NCBI GenBank assembly: GCA_945860265.1
Contig: CAMAQF010000042.1
Location: 1-35,596, forward strand
Length of the DNA stretch: 35,596 nucleotides
From: Emticicia agri
GTDB lineage: Bacteria; Bacteroidota; Bacteroidia; Cytophagales; Spirosomataceae
Direction: 5' to 3'
Shown: positions 8,872 through 17,631 of the stretch, in pieces
How positions within the stretch are numbered: position 1 is the stretch's first letter
Layout: every line of letters begins with the position of its first letter
Made by a program: the position numbers and the translations under genes
Notes under the pieces: model-generated
What the model saw: the letters and a program-made list of their open reading frames with translations, nothing else
The model's database searches: none
What the model was told of the DNA's origin: nothing

Positions 8872-9377
8872 ATGGAATTATTAGTCGAAACAGAAATGGA
8901 GAGCAGAAAACAACCAGAAAAAATTTCTGATTACGAAAGAGAACGAGGAAAACCTATGCCTACACTTCTTCATGGTGCTATTCAAGCCAATTTAGGATTT
9001 GAATTAAAGTTGAATTACAGAAATAAATACAGAATACTAGCCAAGTAACTTTAAACACTCAACCAATGGGCATCACACCCGATTTGATTGTTTATCCTCA
9101 ACAAGCACTTGACTTCAAAAATGATCCATCAAGGCGTGAAGATGCACCTTTGCTTGCGATAGAAATACAGTCGGCTTCAAAAAGTACATATGACATGGGC
9201 GGTAAACTTGAACCCTATTTTGAATTTGGCGTAAAATCTTGTTGGATTGTGATTCCTACTTTACAAGCAATTTTAGTTTATGATAGCCCAACCCACTATG
9301 AATTTTATCACGAAGATGAAATACTGAAAGATAAAACCTTAAATATTAAGATTGATTTGAATAAAGTATTTGAGTAG
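8872..9377 (+). pseudogene. Uma2-family putative nuclease, frameshifted
   Basis: The ATG at 8872 opens a frame of 57 codons (MELLVETEMESRKQPEKISD, then a Y-RERGKPMP block typical of Uma2) ending at a TAA near 9046. The rest of the protein continues in another frame with VTLNTQPMGITPDLIVYPQQ and LLAIEIQSASKST. Restoring one base at about 9036-9040 (between ATACT and AGCC) joins them into one Uma2 protein of about 168 residues. Uma2 (DUF820) proteins have a PD-(D/E)xK nuclease fold; TPDLIVYP supplies the catalytic Asp and LLAIEIQS the acidic strand. The downstream part has its own ATG (9066) but lacks the N-terminal helices and first strands, so it is unlikely to work alone. A promoter and a terminator still bracket it, which suggests recent inactivation or a sequence error. 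Confidence 0.8.
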
Positions 9378-9391
9378 AAAATATATATTCG

Positions 9392-9445
9392 ATAACAAAG
9401 CGGTTCTATTTTGATAAAAAACTCAAAATAGAACCGCTTTGTTAT
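9392..9445. terminator. Long perfect hairpin terminator
   Basis: A perfect 21-bp stem (9392-9412 with 9425-9445) surrounds a 12-nt loop. It lies 15 bp after the Uma2-type stop codon, and the next gene's promoter overlaps its right edge. It ends with a short T-rich stretch. Confidence 0.75.
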
Positions 9446-9447
9446 TC

Positions 9448-9477
9448 TTGCATTTCTCCAAAATTCTCATAAATTTG
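9448..9477 (+). promoter_or_regulatory. Bacteroidota-type promoter of the first GMC oxidoreductase
   Basis: TTG (9448-9450) and TAAATTTG (9470-9477) are separated by 19 bp, an excellent match. The ATG is at 9501. Confidence 0.7.
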
Positions 9478-9500
9478 TTATTTCTTCAACCATTAAAATT

Positions 9501-11216
9501 ATGAATTTCAATATTGACGCCGACAAAAGTATAACTTACGATGCAATCGTAATCGGTTCGGGTATTAGTGGTGGCTGGGCTGCCAAAGAATTATGTGAAA
9601 AAGGGTTAAAAACACTAGTTTTGGAGCGTGGGGGAATGGTAGAACACGTAAAAGACTATCCAACTTCTATGACTAATATTTGGGAATTCGAGCATCGACT
9701 TCGAGACACAAAAGAGGATTTGCAGAAAAACCCTATCGTCAATCGTTGCTACGCTTACTCAGAGGCTACACAGCACTTTTTTGTAAAGGACGAACAACAC
9801 CCGTATATTCAAGAAAAACCTTATGATTGGATTCGTGGCTACCAAGTTGGAGGAAAATCTTTGCTTTGGGCAAGACAAACCCAACGTTGGAGTGAATACG
9901 AATTTGAAGCTCCAGCTCGTGATGGTTTTGCGGTAGACTGGCCAATCAGATATAAAGATATTGCCTCGTGGTATAGCCACGTAGAGCGTTTTGCAGGAAT
10001 TTCGGGTAATAAAGACAATATCAAAAATCTTCCTGATGGTGAGTTTTTACCTGCCTGGGAATTGAATTGTGTTGAAAAACACATTCAGTCGGCGGTGAAA
10101 AAAAACTATCAAGACCGCCAAGTAATTATCGGACGATGTGCTCATTTGACTAAACCCAACGAAATTCATATTCAACAAGGGCGTGGGCAGTGTCAAGCCC
10201 GTAATTTGTGTGAGCGAGGTTGTCCGTTTGGTGGATATTTCAGTTCAAATTCCTCTACCTTACCTTGGGCTGCCAAAACTGGTAAACTAACAATTCGACC
10301 AAACTCAGTTGTTCATTCAATTATTTATGATGAAAAGCTAGGAAAAGCGTCGGGCGTGCGGGTGATAGACACCAACACCAAAGAAAGTATTGATTATAAA
10401 GCTCGTATCGTTTTCGTCAATGCTGCCGCCCTAAATTCAAACTTGATTTTGTTGAATTCTACTTCTAATCGTTTCCCGAATGGCTTGGGCAATGATAGTG
10501 GAGTTTTAGGGCAGTACATTGCTTTCCATCAATATCGTGGTCAAGGTGGAGCAACTTTTGAAGGATATACCGACCAGTATTACTACGGTCGGCGACCAAC
10601 TTCGGCTTTTATGGCCTCATTCAGAAATGTTGAAAAACAAGAAACTGATTTTCAGCGAGGATATATGGTAGCATTTTCGGCAGGTCGTGGTTCGTGGCAA
10701 AGAGGCTCGCAACCCGAAGCTTTTGGGGCAGATTTAAAGGAAAGTCTTACGCAACCTGGCGATACTTGGGGTATTTATATTCAGATGCAAGGTGAGACGA
10801 TTCCGAAAAAAGAAAACCATGTAAGATTGAGCAAAGACAAAGTCGATGCTTGGGGAGTTCCACAATTAATTACCTCAATTGATTATGATGAGAATGACAT
10901 GAAAATGATGAAAGATTTTCATGTACAAGCCTCCGAGATGCTTGAAAAAGCTGGCTGTATAAACATCAATATGTTTGATAGTAAACAAAACCCTGGGCTT
11001 GATATTCACGAAATGGGTGGTGTAAGAATGGGAAAAGACCCAAAAACTTCACTATTGAATGAGTGGAGTCAACTACATGCCTGCAAAAATGTATTTGTCA
11101 CTGACGGTTCTTGCATGACTTCCGTGGGTAATCAAAACCCGTCGCTGACATTTATGGCACTTACGGCACGAGCGGCCAACTTTGCGGTAAATGAATTGAA
11201 AAAGAAGAATTTGTAA
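9501..11216 (+). CDS. GMC-type FAD-dependent oxidoreductase (sugar/glucoside dehydrogenase-like)
   Basis: The 571-residue flavoprotein has the FAD dinucleotide-binding motif VIGSGISGGWAAKEL at about residues 17-31 and the family's C-terminal block with the catalytic His in IHEMGGVRMG and the Asn in GNQNPSLTFMALTARAA. The middle contains the cysteine cluster CQARNLCERGCPFGG, seen in the gluconate-dehydrogenase/pyranose-oxidase-like subgroup. This subgroup in Bacteroidota includes glucoside 3-dehydrogenase-type enzymes, so a sugar or sugar-derivative alcohol is the likely substrate (inference). There is no signal peptide or twin-arginine motif, unlike some relatives, and no partner subunit 3 or cytochrome gene is nearby, so the electron acceptor is unclear. 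Start ATG 9501, about 17 nt after a strong promoter. The epimerase gene follows 80 bp downstream and may share the transcript. Confidence 0.88.
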   Translation: MNFNIDADKSITYDAIVIGSGISGGWAAKELCEKGLKTLVLERGGMVEHVKDYPTSMTNIWEFEHRLRDTKEDLQKNPIVNRCYAYSEATQHFFVKDEQHPYIQEKPYDWIRGYQVGGKSLLWARQTQRWSEYEFEAPARDGFAVDWPIRYKDIASWYSHVERFAGISGNKDNIKNLPDGEFLPAWELNCVEKHIQSAVKKNYQDRQVIIGRCAHLTKPNEIHIQQGRGQCQARNLCERGCPFGGYFSSNSSTLPWAAKTGKLTIRPNSVVHSIIYDEKLGKASGVRVIDTNTKESIDYKARIVFVNAAALNSNLILLNSTSNRFPNGLGNDSGVLGQYIAFHQYRGQGGATFEGYTDQYYYGRRPTSAFMASFRNVEKQETDFQRGYMVAFSAGRGSWQRGSQPEAFGADLKESLTQPGDTWGIYIQMQGETIPKKENHVRLSKDKVDAWGVPQLITSIDYDENDMKMMKDFHVQASEMLEKAGCININMFDSKQNPGLDIHEMGGVRMGKDPKTSLLNEWSQLHACKNVFVTDGSCMTSVGNQNPSLTFMALTARAANFAVNELKKKNL

Positions 11217-11296
11217 AGGTTAAGAATTAATCAAAAATGTCAATTCTCTTTTTGGTGAAAGAAAAGCAATATACTACTTTAGCAAAAAAACACAAC

Positions 11297-11698
11297 ATGC
11301 TAACAAACGTCGAACATATCGGTATTGCAGTGAAAGATATTACTGCCTCGAATGAATTATTTACAAAACTCTTCAACGTGCCTCCTTATAAATCAGAAAG
11401 CGTTGAAAGCGAAGGAGTTACGACCTCTTTTTTTCAAATAAACGCCAGCAAAATTGAGTTACTCGAAGCTACAAATCCTGATAGTGCAATTGCTAAATTT
11501 ATTGAGAAAAAAGGGGAAGGAATTCATCATATTGCCTTTGAGGTAGATGATATTTTGGCCGAAATGAAACGTTTGGAGGCGGAAGGTTTCACACTTTTAA
11601 ACCAAGTACCGAAGCGTGGGGCGGATAATAAATTGGTGTGTTTCCTACACCCAAAGGGCACAAATGGCGTTTTGATTGAACTTTGTCAGGAGTTATGA
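11297..11698 (+). CDS. mce: Methylmalonyl-CoA epimerase
   Basis: This enzyme interconverts the (R) and (S) forms of methylmalonyl-CoA in the propionate/succinate pathway. The 133-residue protein starts at the ATG 11297 (MLTNVEHIGIAVKDI); an open stretch back to 11237 adds 20 residues that do not belong to the family. It is a glyoxalase/VOC-fold protein. The metal- and substrate-binding positions of the family are all visible: His7 in EHIGIAV, Gln47 in SFFQINA, His77/78 in GIHHIAFEV and Glu128 in GVLIELCQ. The block HPKGTNGVLIEL is typical of the epimerase rather than of lactoylglutathione lyase. No methylmalonyl-CoA mutase gene is in the window. It lies just downstream of the GMC gene on the same strand, a link without obvious metabolic meaning. 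Confidence 0.9.
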   Translation: MLTNVEHIGIAVKDITASNELFTKLFNVPPYKSESVESEGVTTSFFQINASKIELLEATNPDSAIAKFIEKKGEGIHHIAFEVDDILAEMKRLEAEGFTLLNQVPKRGADNKLVCFLHPKGTNGVLIELCQEL

Positions 11699-11709
11699 AT
11701 TTAGAATTA

Positions 11710-11743
11710 TGAGTTCTGAGTTGTTTTTTTAACTCAGCACTCA
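11710..11743. terminator. Weak hairpin after mce
   Basis: CTGAGTT (11716-11722) pairs with AACTCAG (11731-11737), and the stem extends by 5 bp (11710-11714 with 11739-11743) past one mismatch. The T run sits in the loop rather than after the stem, so termination here is uncertain. Confidence 0.35.
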
Positions 11744-11807
11744 AATCGCCTTTCAAAAGTCTATTTTTTAGGATTGAGGAAAAAATTTAAAATACTCCTA
11801 ATTGGTT

Positions 11808-12003
11808 CAAAAGATTAAATTTAAAACTACCTTTATTAGCATTGGCTTTTTTCTGTAGCCACCGTATCATTCTTGTACGATCACCATAGGGTTTCTTGAT
11901 TTCTAGCAGGCTTAACTTCAACTGTTTTACCTAGATGGATTCCTACTTTTGGTGTTTCGTCTTTAGCACTTACTAAATTAGGCGTATTTGCTATTCTTAC
12001 ATT
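11808..12003 (-). pseudogene. Unidentified gene remnant in two frames
   Basis: On the minus strand an open stretch reads VNVRIANTPNLVSAKDETPK ... KTVEVKPARNQE, then stops in TGA. The next frame continues with PYGDRTRMIRWLQKKANANK and a few more residues to a TAA near 11808. The join needs a one-base shift in the ACCC region near 11893. There is no start codon, and the 5' end abuts the pheT terminator. The amino-acid pattern looks like coding sequence, but I do not recognise the family. Confidence 0.35.
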
Positions 12004-12019
12004 AACAAAATGACAAAAA

Positions 12020-12052
12020 AATGAAGACTTCGTATAAAACGAGGTCTTCATT
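12020..12052 (-). terminator. Intrinsic terminator of pheT
   Basis: A 14-bp stem with one G-T pair (12020-12033 with 12039-12052) and a 5-nt loop, followed on the minus strand by a T run. It lies 9 bp after the pheT stop codon. Confidence 0.85.
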
Positions 12053-12060
12053 AAATTCAT

Positions 12061-14526
12061 TTATTTTCTAATTACTGCACCAAGTTCTTTTTCATAGGCA
12101 GCAATAAGACGTTGCATTGTTTTATCAATTACATCATCAGTCAAAGTTTTTTCTTTATCTATAAGTGTGAAGCTAACGGAATAAGATTTTTGACCTTCAC
12201 CTAATTTTTCACCTGCATAAACGTCAAATACATTGATGCTTTGGAGTAAATTCTTTTCAGTTTTGGTAGCAATGGCCGAAACTTGCTCAAATTTCACTTC
12301 CGAATCAATCACAATCGACAAGTCACGACGAACTTCTGGAAACTTTGGAATTTCGATAAAAGAAACTTTGCCTGAATATTGTTTCAATAAATATTCCCAA
12401 TCGAAATCAGCATAGAAAACTGGTTGTTTTACATCGGCCAATTTAGCCAATTGTGGTTTTACTAAACCCAAACTCACGACAGGTTTTTTATTGATTAAAT
12501 AAGCAAGACCATATTGAAAAATTGATGTATCAGCTTCTTGTGAATCAAATTTCACAACTTTCATTGCCTTCAAAACTTTCTGCACAACTAATGCCAAATC
12601 ATGGAACGCCAAAGCCGTGCTTGGATTTGCCCAAGATTCTGACTGACGATTTCCCGTCATCCAAATACCCAAATGCTTATTTTCTTTCGGGCGGCGTTCC
12701 GCATTTTTATCGTCCTGCTTATTATAATAGCTTCGACCAAATTCAAATAATTTCAAATCTTTTTGACGACGGTTGATATTGTAAGATACAGATTCCATTC
12801 CAGTCAATAAAAGACTTGAACGCATCACCGAAAGTTCTTCGCTCAATGGATTCAGTAGCACAATAGTTTCACCTTTCGCCGTTGCTTCAAGTGCTTGATT
12901 ATAAGCAGGTTTAGTTATTGAAAGCGTCTGAATTTCGTTGAAACCATTCGATGCTAAAAGCTCAATAATACGAAATTGCAATTTATCGGCATCTTTCTCT
13001 GCAAACGACGATAAGAAATCGGTTTGGAGCGTTTCTGAGAGTTCGATATTATCAAAACCATAAATTCTCAATATTTCCTCGATTACATCGGCTTCACGAG
13101 TTACGTCGACTCTGTATGGTGGCACAACTACTCGCATTTCGCTACCATTATCACTCAAAATTTCAATATCAAGGCTGTTTAAAATTTTAACAATCAGGCG
13201 GTTATCTAAGTTTTTACCGATTAGACGATTAATATTTTTATGCTTTACCGTAATCTCAAAATTGGCAATCGGATTTGGATAAACATCAATTGGTTCGCCA
13301 ATAACTTCTCCGCCAGCCAATTCTTGAATCAAAATTGCCGCTAAACGAATCGCAAACGGTGGCATTTTTGGGTCTGTACCACGTTCATAACGGAAGGATG
13401 CATCAGTTTTCAAATCATGTAAAGTAGCAGTTCGACGCACCCAAACTGGACTAAAATAAGCAACTTCTAGGAATACATTTTGTGTAATTGGCTTAATACC
13501 AGACTTTTGACCACCAAAAACACCTGCAATAGCCATTGGTTCTTCCTCGTTACAAACCATTAAATCACTGCCCGAAAGGCTGCGTTCGGTGCCATCAAGG
13601 GTTGTAAATTTAGTACCTTTTTCTGGCACTCGCACCACAATTTTATGCCCTTTTACCTCGTCAGCATCAAAAGCGTGCATTGGTTGCCCGAGCGTATGGC
13701 AGATGTAGTTGGTAATATCAACGATATTGCTGATTGGATTCAAACCAATAGCCAACAATGTATTTTTCAACCATTCTGGCGATTCTTTTACCGTAATTCC
13801 ACGAATTTCTAAACCACAAAAACGTGGGCAAGCCTCGGTGTTTTCTAAGATTATCTGAAAATCAGTAGTGCCGCATTCCGCATTTTGTGAAATTGAATTG
13901 AAGTTTTCAATAGAAGGCATTTTAATATCCCGACCTAAAACTGCTTTTAGGTCACGAGCAACACCCAAATGTGAAGCCGCATCGGCACGGTTTGGTGTTA
14001 GACCAATTTCGATTTGATAATCAGGCTCAAACGATTTTCCGATTGATTTGAAATATTTTATTGCTGGTGTACCATTCGGCAGTGTCGTATCCAAAATCAA
14101 GATTCCATCGTGCGAATGCCCTGTTCCGATTTCATCTTCGGCACAAATCATTCCTTCTGACGGATGTCCATAAACTTTACGTTTTTCGATTATAAAAGAT
14201 TTTCCATCAGCGAAGTAAATGGTAGTTCCGAGCGTGGCAATGATTACTTTTTGTCCTGCTCTTACGTTGGCGGCTCCACAAACAATCGTCGAAGGAGTTT
14301 CAGCACCGATGCTAACGGTTGTAAGGCTAAGTTGTTTTTCTTTCACCATAAAAGTCTCGCAAGTAAGCACCTCGCCCACCACAAAACCTTTCAAACCACC
14401 CTTTATCGACTCAATTTCTTCGATGCCTTCTACCTCTAAGCCAGTAGCGGTCAATAATTTACCAATTTCTTCCGCTGATTCGTTAATTTCAATCAGGCTC
14501 TTTAACCAATTGTATGAAATTTTCAT
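12061..14526 (-). CDS. pheT: Phenylalanine--tRNA ligase beta subunit
   Basis: PheT forms an alpha2-beta2 enzyme with PheS that charges tRNA-Phe; pheS is not in this window, as is common in Bacteroidota where the two are apart. The 821-residue length fits. It begins MKISYNWLKSLIEINESAEE. The order is: tRNA-binding OB fold at about residues 40-150 (VVGEVLTCE, ICGAANVRAG); B3/B4 editing domain at about 210-390 (GLNPISNIVDITNY, GQPMHAFDADEV, MAIAGVFGG); B5 at about 400-475; the catalytic-like core; and the C-terminal FDX-ACB anticodon-binding domain from about 725 (PKFPEVRRDLSIVID). No frame break. Start ATG 14526. The promoter at 14558-14587 is well formed and the terminator is at 12020-12052, so it appears monocistronic. 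Confidence 0.97.
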   Translation of the reverse strand: MKISYNWLKSLIEINESAEEIGKLLTATGLEVEGIEEIESIKGGLKGFVVGEVLTCETFMVKEKQLSLTTVSIGAETPSTIVCGAANVRAGQKVIIATLGTTIYFADGKSFIIEKRKVYGHPSEGMICAEDEIGTGHSHDGILILDTTLPNGTPAIKYFKSIGKSFEPDYQIEIGLTPNRADAASHLGVARDLKAVLGRDIKMPSIENFNSISQNAECGTTDFQIILENTEACPRFCGLEIRGITVKESPEWLKNTLLAIGLNPISNIVDITNYICHTLGQPMHAFDADEVKGHKIVVRVPEKGTKFTTLDGTERSLSGSDLMVCNEEEPMAIAGVFGGQKSGIKPITQNVFLEVAYFSPVWVRRTATLHDLKTDASFRYERGTDPKMPPFAIRLAAILIQELAGGEVIGEPIDVYPNPIANFEITVKHKNINRLIGKNLDNRLIVKILNSLDIEILSDNGSEMRVVVPPYRVDVTREADVIEEILRIYGFDNIELSETLQTDFLSSFAEKDADKLQFRIIELLASNGFNEIQTLSITKPAYNQALEATAKGETIVLLNPLSEELSVMRSSLLLTGMESVSYNINRRQKDLKLFEFGRSYYNKQDDKNAERRPKENKHLGIWMTGNRQSESWANPSTALAFHDLALVVQKVLKAMKVVKFDSQEADTSIFQYGLAYLINKKPVVSLGLVKPQLAKLADVKQPVFYADFDWEYLLKQYSGKVSFIEIPKFPEVRRDLSIVIDSEVKFEQVSAIATKTEKNLLQSINVFDVYAGEKLGEGQKSYSVSFTLIDKEKTLTDDVIDKTMQRLIAAYEKELGAVIRK

Positions 14527-14557
14527 TTATGCTCTATTTGCTATCTGATATTTTGCA

Positions 14558-14587
14558 CAAAGGTAATATTTTTTGATGGTTAACAAA
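14558..14587 (-). promoter_or_regulatory. Bacteroidota-type promoter of pheT
   Basis: On the minus strand TTTG (14587-14584) and TACCTTTG (14565-14558) are separated by 18 bp. The pheT ATG follows about 30 nt later. Confidence 0.65.
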
Positions 14588-15057
14588 AAGAAGGCATTCC
14601 TTTGCATGGAGCCTTCCTAGAAATTTTACTTATGTTTTTAATGGTTGAGTTTCTATTTTTTTGGGTCTTCTTGGCCCTAAATCAGACTGTTAATAGAATT
14701 TAATAATCAAACCAGTCTAAATAAATTTCAAATACTGTCAAATCAACAAATGTTTTAATTGAATAATATTCCTATAATAATGAATGAACTGGCACTTATT
14801 TTTGCTTACTTTGGCAAGTAGATTCACTTGGTTTTGCAGAAAAATTATAGTTTATTATTTAAAATATGCCATAATAAAGAGAATTTTGCCAAGATTAAAT
14901 GGATCTTTTGTCATATCTTAGGTATTAAACACCAAAGAAGGTCAAGAATTTTCGATTGCCATTAATCTATCGGATTATTATGCTTTAGCAAATCACCAAA
15001 ATTTTGTTTAAAAAGAGCAATGTTTCAATCGGAGGGAATAAAGGTAGGATAAAAAAA

Positions 15058-15087
15058 GCCTCACAAATCCTATTAATTTTGCGAGGC
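15058..15087 (-). terminator. Intrinsic terminator of the second GMC oxidoreductase
   Basis: A 10-bp stem with one wobble pair (15058-15067 with 15078-15087) is followed on the minus strand by seven T. It lies 30 bp after the stop codon. Confidence 0.85.
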
Positions 15088-15116
15088 CATTTATAACATG
15101 AACTAATAATTATCAA

Positions 15117-16724
15117 TTAATTAACCTTCAATATCATCTCAGCCGCTTTCTCAGCAATCATGTAAACGGCAGCATTCGTATTTCCCGAAACGATAGTTGG
15201 CATAACCGAAGCATCAATCACTCGTAAACCTTCTATGCCTTTCACTCGAAGTTGGTCGTCAACTACTGCCATTTCATCAATACCCATTTTGCATGTTCCC
15301 ACTGGGTGATAAACAGTTTCGAGTTGTTTTTTAAGGTGAAGCATAATTGCGTCGTCCGAACTTCTATCGGGTGGAGTCTGTAAATTCTTTCTAAATTTAT
15401 CGAAAGCAGGAGCTTGCAAAACTTCAATGGCTTTCTTGGCAGCTTTCAGAAGCGTAATTTGGTCTTGTTCGACCTCCAAAAAATTAGGTTGAATAATCGG
15501 TGCGTCCATAACATTATTGCTACCTAAAGTCACATATCCCCTACTTTCTGGACGAAGAAGTGTCGGCAAAATTGTAAATCCATCAGTAAACGGAAAGGTT
15601 TTAATATCATAAAAATCATAATCATAACCATCGCCAACTTGTAATGAAGCAAAATGAAATTGATAATTCACTCGGTCTGGGCTATCATCGGTCATCCAAA
15701 ATGCAGCCGATTCAAGTGGACTAATCGTAAAAACTCCTTTTTTGGAGAATATATATTTCAACAAACCCTTTAACTGATTTAACGGTTTCAGATGATGATT
15801 CTGTCCAAATTCTTGATTTGATAAACAGCTCACTCCCGAAAACAAATGATCTTGCAGGTTTTTTCCTACGCCCGAAAGGTTTTTCTTACATAAAATATTA
15901 TGTTTCTTTAATTCATCAGCATCACCCACTCCAGAAAGCATCAATATTTGTGGCGAAGCAAATGCACCTGCCGACAAAATAACTTCCTTATTGGCAAAAA
16001 CTTTATCGGTAGTGTTTTTACCCGAAAAATACTCCACACCAACTGCCTTATCATTTTCAATCAAAATTTGCTTGACCGGTGAATTTGTTTGCACAGTCAA
16101 GTTTTTACGGTGCATAACTGGTTTCAAAAATGCGGAAGCTGCACTGAATCTTTTGGCATCTTTTATTGTGAACTGCAAGCGGCTTGCACCTTCTTGCTTT
16201 TCACCATTATAATCATCATTACGTTTAATGCCAGCCTCATCGCAAGCGGCCACAAAAGCATCCGAAAAAGGCGTATCAAATCTTGCTGCATAAGTTACAT
16301 TTAGCAGTCCATCTTTCCCATGGTAAGCATTGGAAATCTGCTCATTTTCTTCTGATTTCTTGAAATATTGGAGTACATCGTCATAATTCCAACCTTTATT
16401 TCCTAATTTTGCCCAATCATTAAAATCTTCTTTGTTACCGCGTACATATGCCATGGCATTAGTAGAGCTACTTCCACCTAAAGTACGTCCACGTGGCAAA
16501 TAAATTTTTCTATTCAATACATGTTTTTGAGGCTCGGTACTAAAACCCCAATCGACTTCAGTCTTAAATAGCTTAGCATATCCAGCGGGAATATGAATTT
16601 CCATTTTTTTGTCTGGTCCTCCAGCTTCTAATAATAAAACTTTATTGTTCGGATTTTCGGAAAGCCGATTAGCCAAAACACATCCAGCCGAACCAGCTCC
16701 AATAATGATGAAGTCGTAACGCAT
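15117..16724 (-). CDS. GMC oxidoreductase, choline/alcohol dehydrogenase (BetA/AlkJ) type
   Basis: The 535-residue flavoprotein is a textbook GMC family member. It starts MRYDFIIIGAGSAGCVLANR with the FAD Rossmann motif GAGSAG, then has the first family signature in LPRGRTLGGSSSTNAMAYVR (about residues 77-96) and the second in ILSAGAFASPQILMLSG (about 250-266). The catalytic His lies in YHPVGTCKMG and the paired Asn in SGNTNAAVYMIAEKAA. This is the choline-dehydrogenase/alcohol-dehydrogenase branch, clearly different from the sugar-type GMC protein at 9501-11216. No choline or betaine genes are nearby, so the alcohol substrate is unknown; choline dehydrogenase is a possible but unproven name. 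No signal peptide. It is preceded 127 bp upstream by pdxH on the same strand and ends at a strong terminator. Confidence 0.92.
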   Translation of the reverse strand: MRYDFIIIGAGSAGCVLANRLSENPNNKVLLLEAGGPDKKMEIHIPAGYAKLFKTEVDWGFSTEPQKHVLNRKIYLPRGRTLGGSSSTNAMAYVRGNKEDFNDWAKLGNKGWNYDDVLQYFKKSEENEQISNAYHGKDGLLNVTYAARFDTPFSDAFVAACDEAGIKRNDDYNGEKQEGASRLQFTIKDAKRFSAASAFLKPVMHRKNLTVQTNSPVKQILIENDKAVGVEYFSGKNTTDKVFANKEVILSAGAFASPQILMLSGVGDADELKKHNILCKKNLSGVGKNLQDHLFSGVSCLSNQEFGQNHHLKPLNQLKGLLKYIFSKKGVFTISPLESAAFWMTDDSPDRVNYQFHFASLQVGDGYDYDFYDIKTFPFTDGFTILPTLLRPESRGYVTLGSNNVMDAPIIQPNFLEVEQDQITLLKAAKKAIEVLQAPAFDKFRKNLQTPPDRSSDDAIMLHLKKQLETVYHPVGTCKMGIDEMAVVDDQLRVKGIEGLRVIDASVMPTIVSGNTNAAVYMIAEKAAEMILKVN

Positions 16725-16774
16725 AATTTATAGGTTTTTTAGGTTGATAAAAATATAATTTTGAATGATGGAGT

Positions 16775-16830
16775 GATAGAATGATTGAATAGATCTAACA
16801 TATAAGGCTTTCCTATTAACTCATTCTATC
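16775..16830. repeat. 10-bp inverted repeat between pdxH and the GMC gene
   Basis: GATAGAATGA (16775-16784) is the exact reverse complement of TCATTCTATC (16821-16830), 36 bp apart. There is no T run on the minus strand after it, so it is a poor terminator; it may be a chance or decayed palindrome. Confidence 0.3.
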
Positions 16831-16851
16831 GTTGAGGTATTCAAATTAAAT

Positions 16852-17496
16852 TTAAGGAGAAAGTCTCTCAATTTTCCAATTTTCACCAAATTTTGTAAAT
16901 AATATTCGGTCGTGTAAACGATTTGGGCGACCTTGCCAAAACTCAATTCTTTCAGGATTTACACAATATCCGCCCCAATGAGGAGGTCTTGGAATAATTT
17001 CTTCGTCTATAAATTCATTTTCTAGTTCAACCAAACGCTTTTCAATTACTGTACGCCCAGCAATTACCGAACTTTGGTTAGACACCCAAGCTCCAATCTG
17101 ACTACCACGAGGACGCGAATGATAATAATCATCCGATTCTACCTCACTTACTTTCTCAATGCTTCCTTCAATACGCACCTGGCGCTCCAAATTTCCCCAA
17201 AAGAAAGTTAATGAAACAAAAGGAGTTTCGGTCACTTCATTCCCTTTATTACTTTTATAGTTTGTGTAAAAAGTAAAGCCGTTTTCATCAAAACCTTTCA
17301 GTAAAACAATCCTTGCATGTGGTTTTCCGTCCGAAACGGTCGAAATTGTCATTGCGTTAGGCTCTAAAATTTGGACATCCAACGCTTCCTTAAACCACTT
17401 TCCAAATTGTTTAATCGGATTCTCTAAAACATTTTCTTCTAACAGTTCGTTTCGAAAATATGTTTGCCTAAGGGCAGCTACATCTGTTTTATTCAT
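16852..17496 (-). CDS. pdxH: Pyridoxamine/pyridoxine 5'-phosphate oxidase
   Basis: PdxH uses FMN and oxygen to turn pyridoxine or pyridoxamine phosphate into pyridoxal phosphate. The 214-residue length is standard. It has the FMN-binding block ARIVLLKGFDENGFTFYTNY at about residues 62-81, SNKG following, and FFWGNLERQVRIEG at about 98-111. The C-terminal signature is PRPPHWGGYCVNPERIEFWQ followed by GRPNRLHDRI, ending in ERLSP. These residues contact PLP and FMN in the family. No frame break. Start ATG 17496. It is divergent from the DUF349 gene, and both start from a spacer of 135 bp. Confidence 0.97.
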   Translation of the reverse strand: MNKTDVAALRQTYFRNELLEENVLENPIKQFGKWFKEALDVQILEPNAMTISTVSDGKPHARIVLLKGFDENGFTFYTNYKSNKGNEVTETPFVSLTFFWGNLERQVRIEGSIEKVSEVESDDYYHSRPRGSQIGAWVSNQSSVIAGRTVIEKRLVELENEFIDEEIIPRPPHWGGYCVNPERIEFWQGRPNRLHDRILFTKFGENWKIERLSP

Positions 17497-17631
17497 TATT
17501 TTGCAACGTTTTTAAGGTTTTTTTCGTATATAACATAAATATAAGAAATGAAGTTTTTGAAACCCTCAGTAATTCTTCTATAATTTTATTACATTTGCAA
17601 ATCTAATGAGAACTTTTTAGAACATTCAAAA

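Larger units (their letters stand above)
14527..15116. other. 590-bp region without an intact gene, with possible gene remnants
   Basis: Besides the pheT promoter and the terminator at 15058-15087 it holds a hairpin at 14590-14616 (GAAGGC/GCCTTC with an inner 3-bp stem) that on the minus strand is followed by TTTTTG, like a terminator, yet no minus-strand gene precedes it. Just upstream of it the minus strand reads SDLGPRRPKKIETQPLKT and a stop at about 14639-14695, and the plus strand has a 29-codon open stretch (VLNTKEGQEFSIAINLSDYY) at about 14932-15018. These look like debris of lost genes; none is identifiable. Confidence 0.4.

Noticed and set aside
9759..10084. Minus-strand frames of 73 and 81 codons
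   Set aside because: Antisense to the intact GMC oxidoreductase.
9501..16724. A joint pathway linking the two GMC oxidoreductases
   Set aside because: They belong to different subfamilies, lie on opposite strands about 4 kb apart and share no neighbours of related function.
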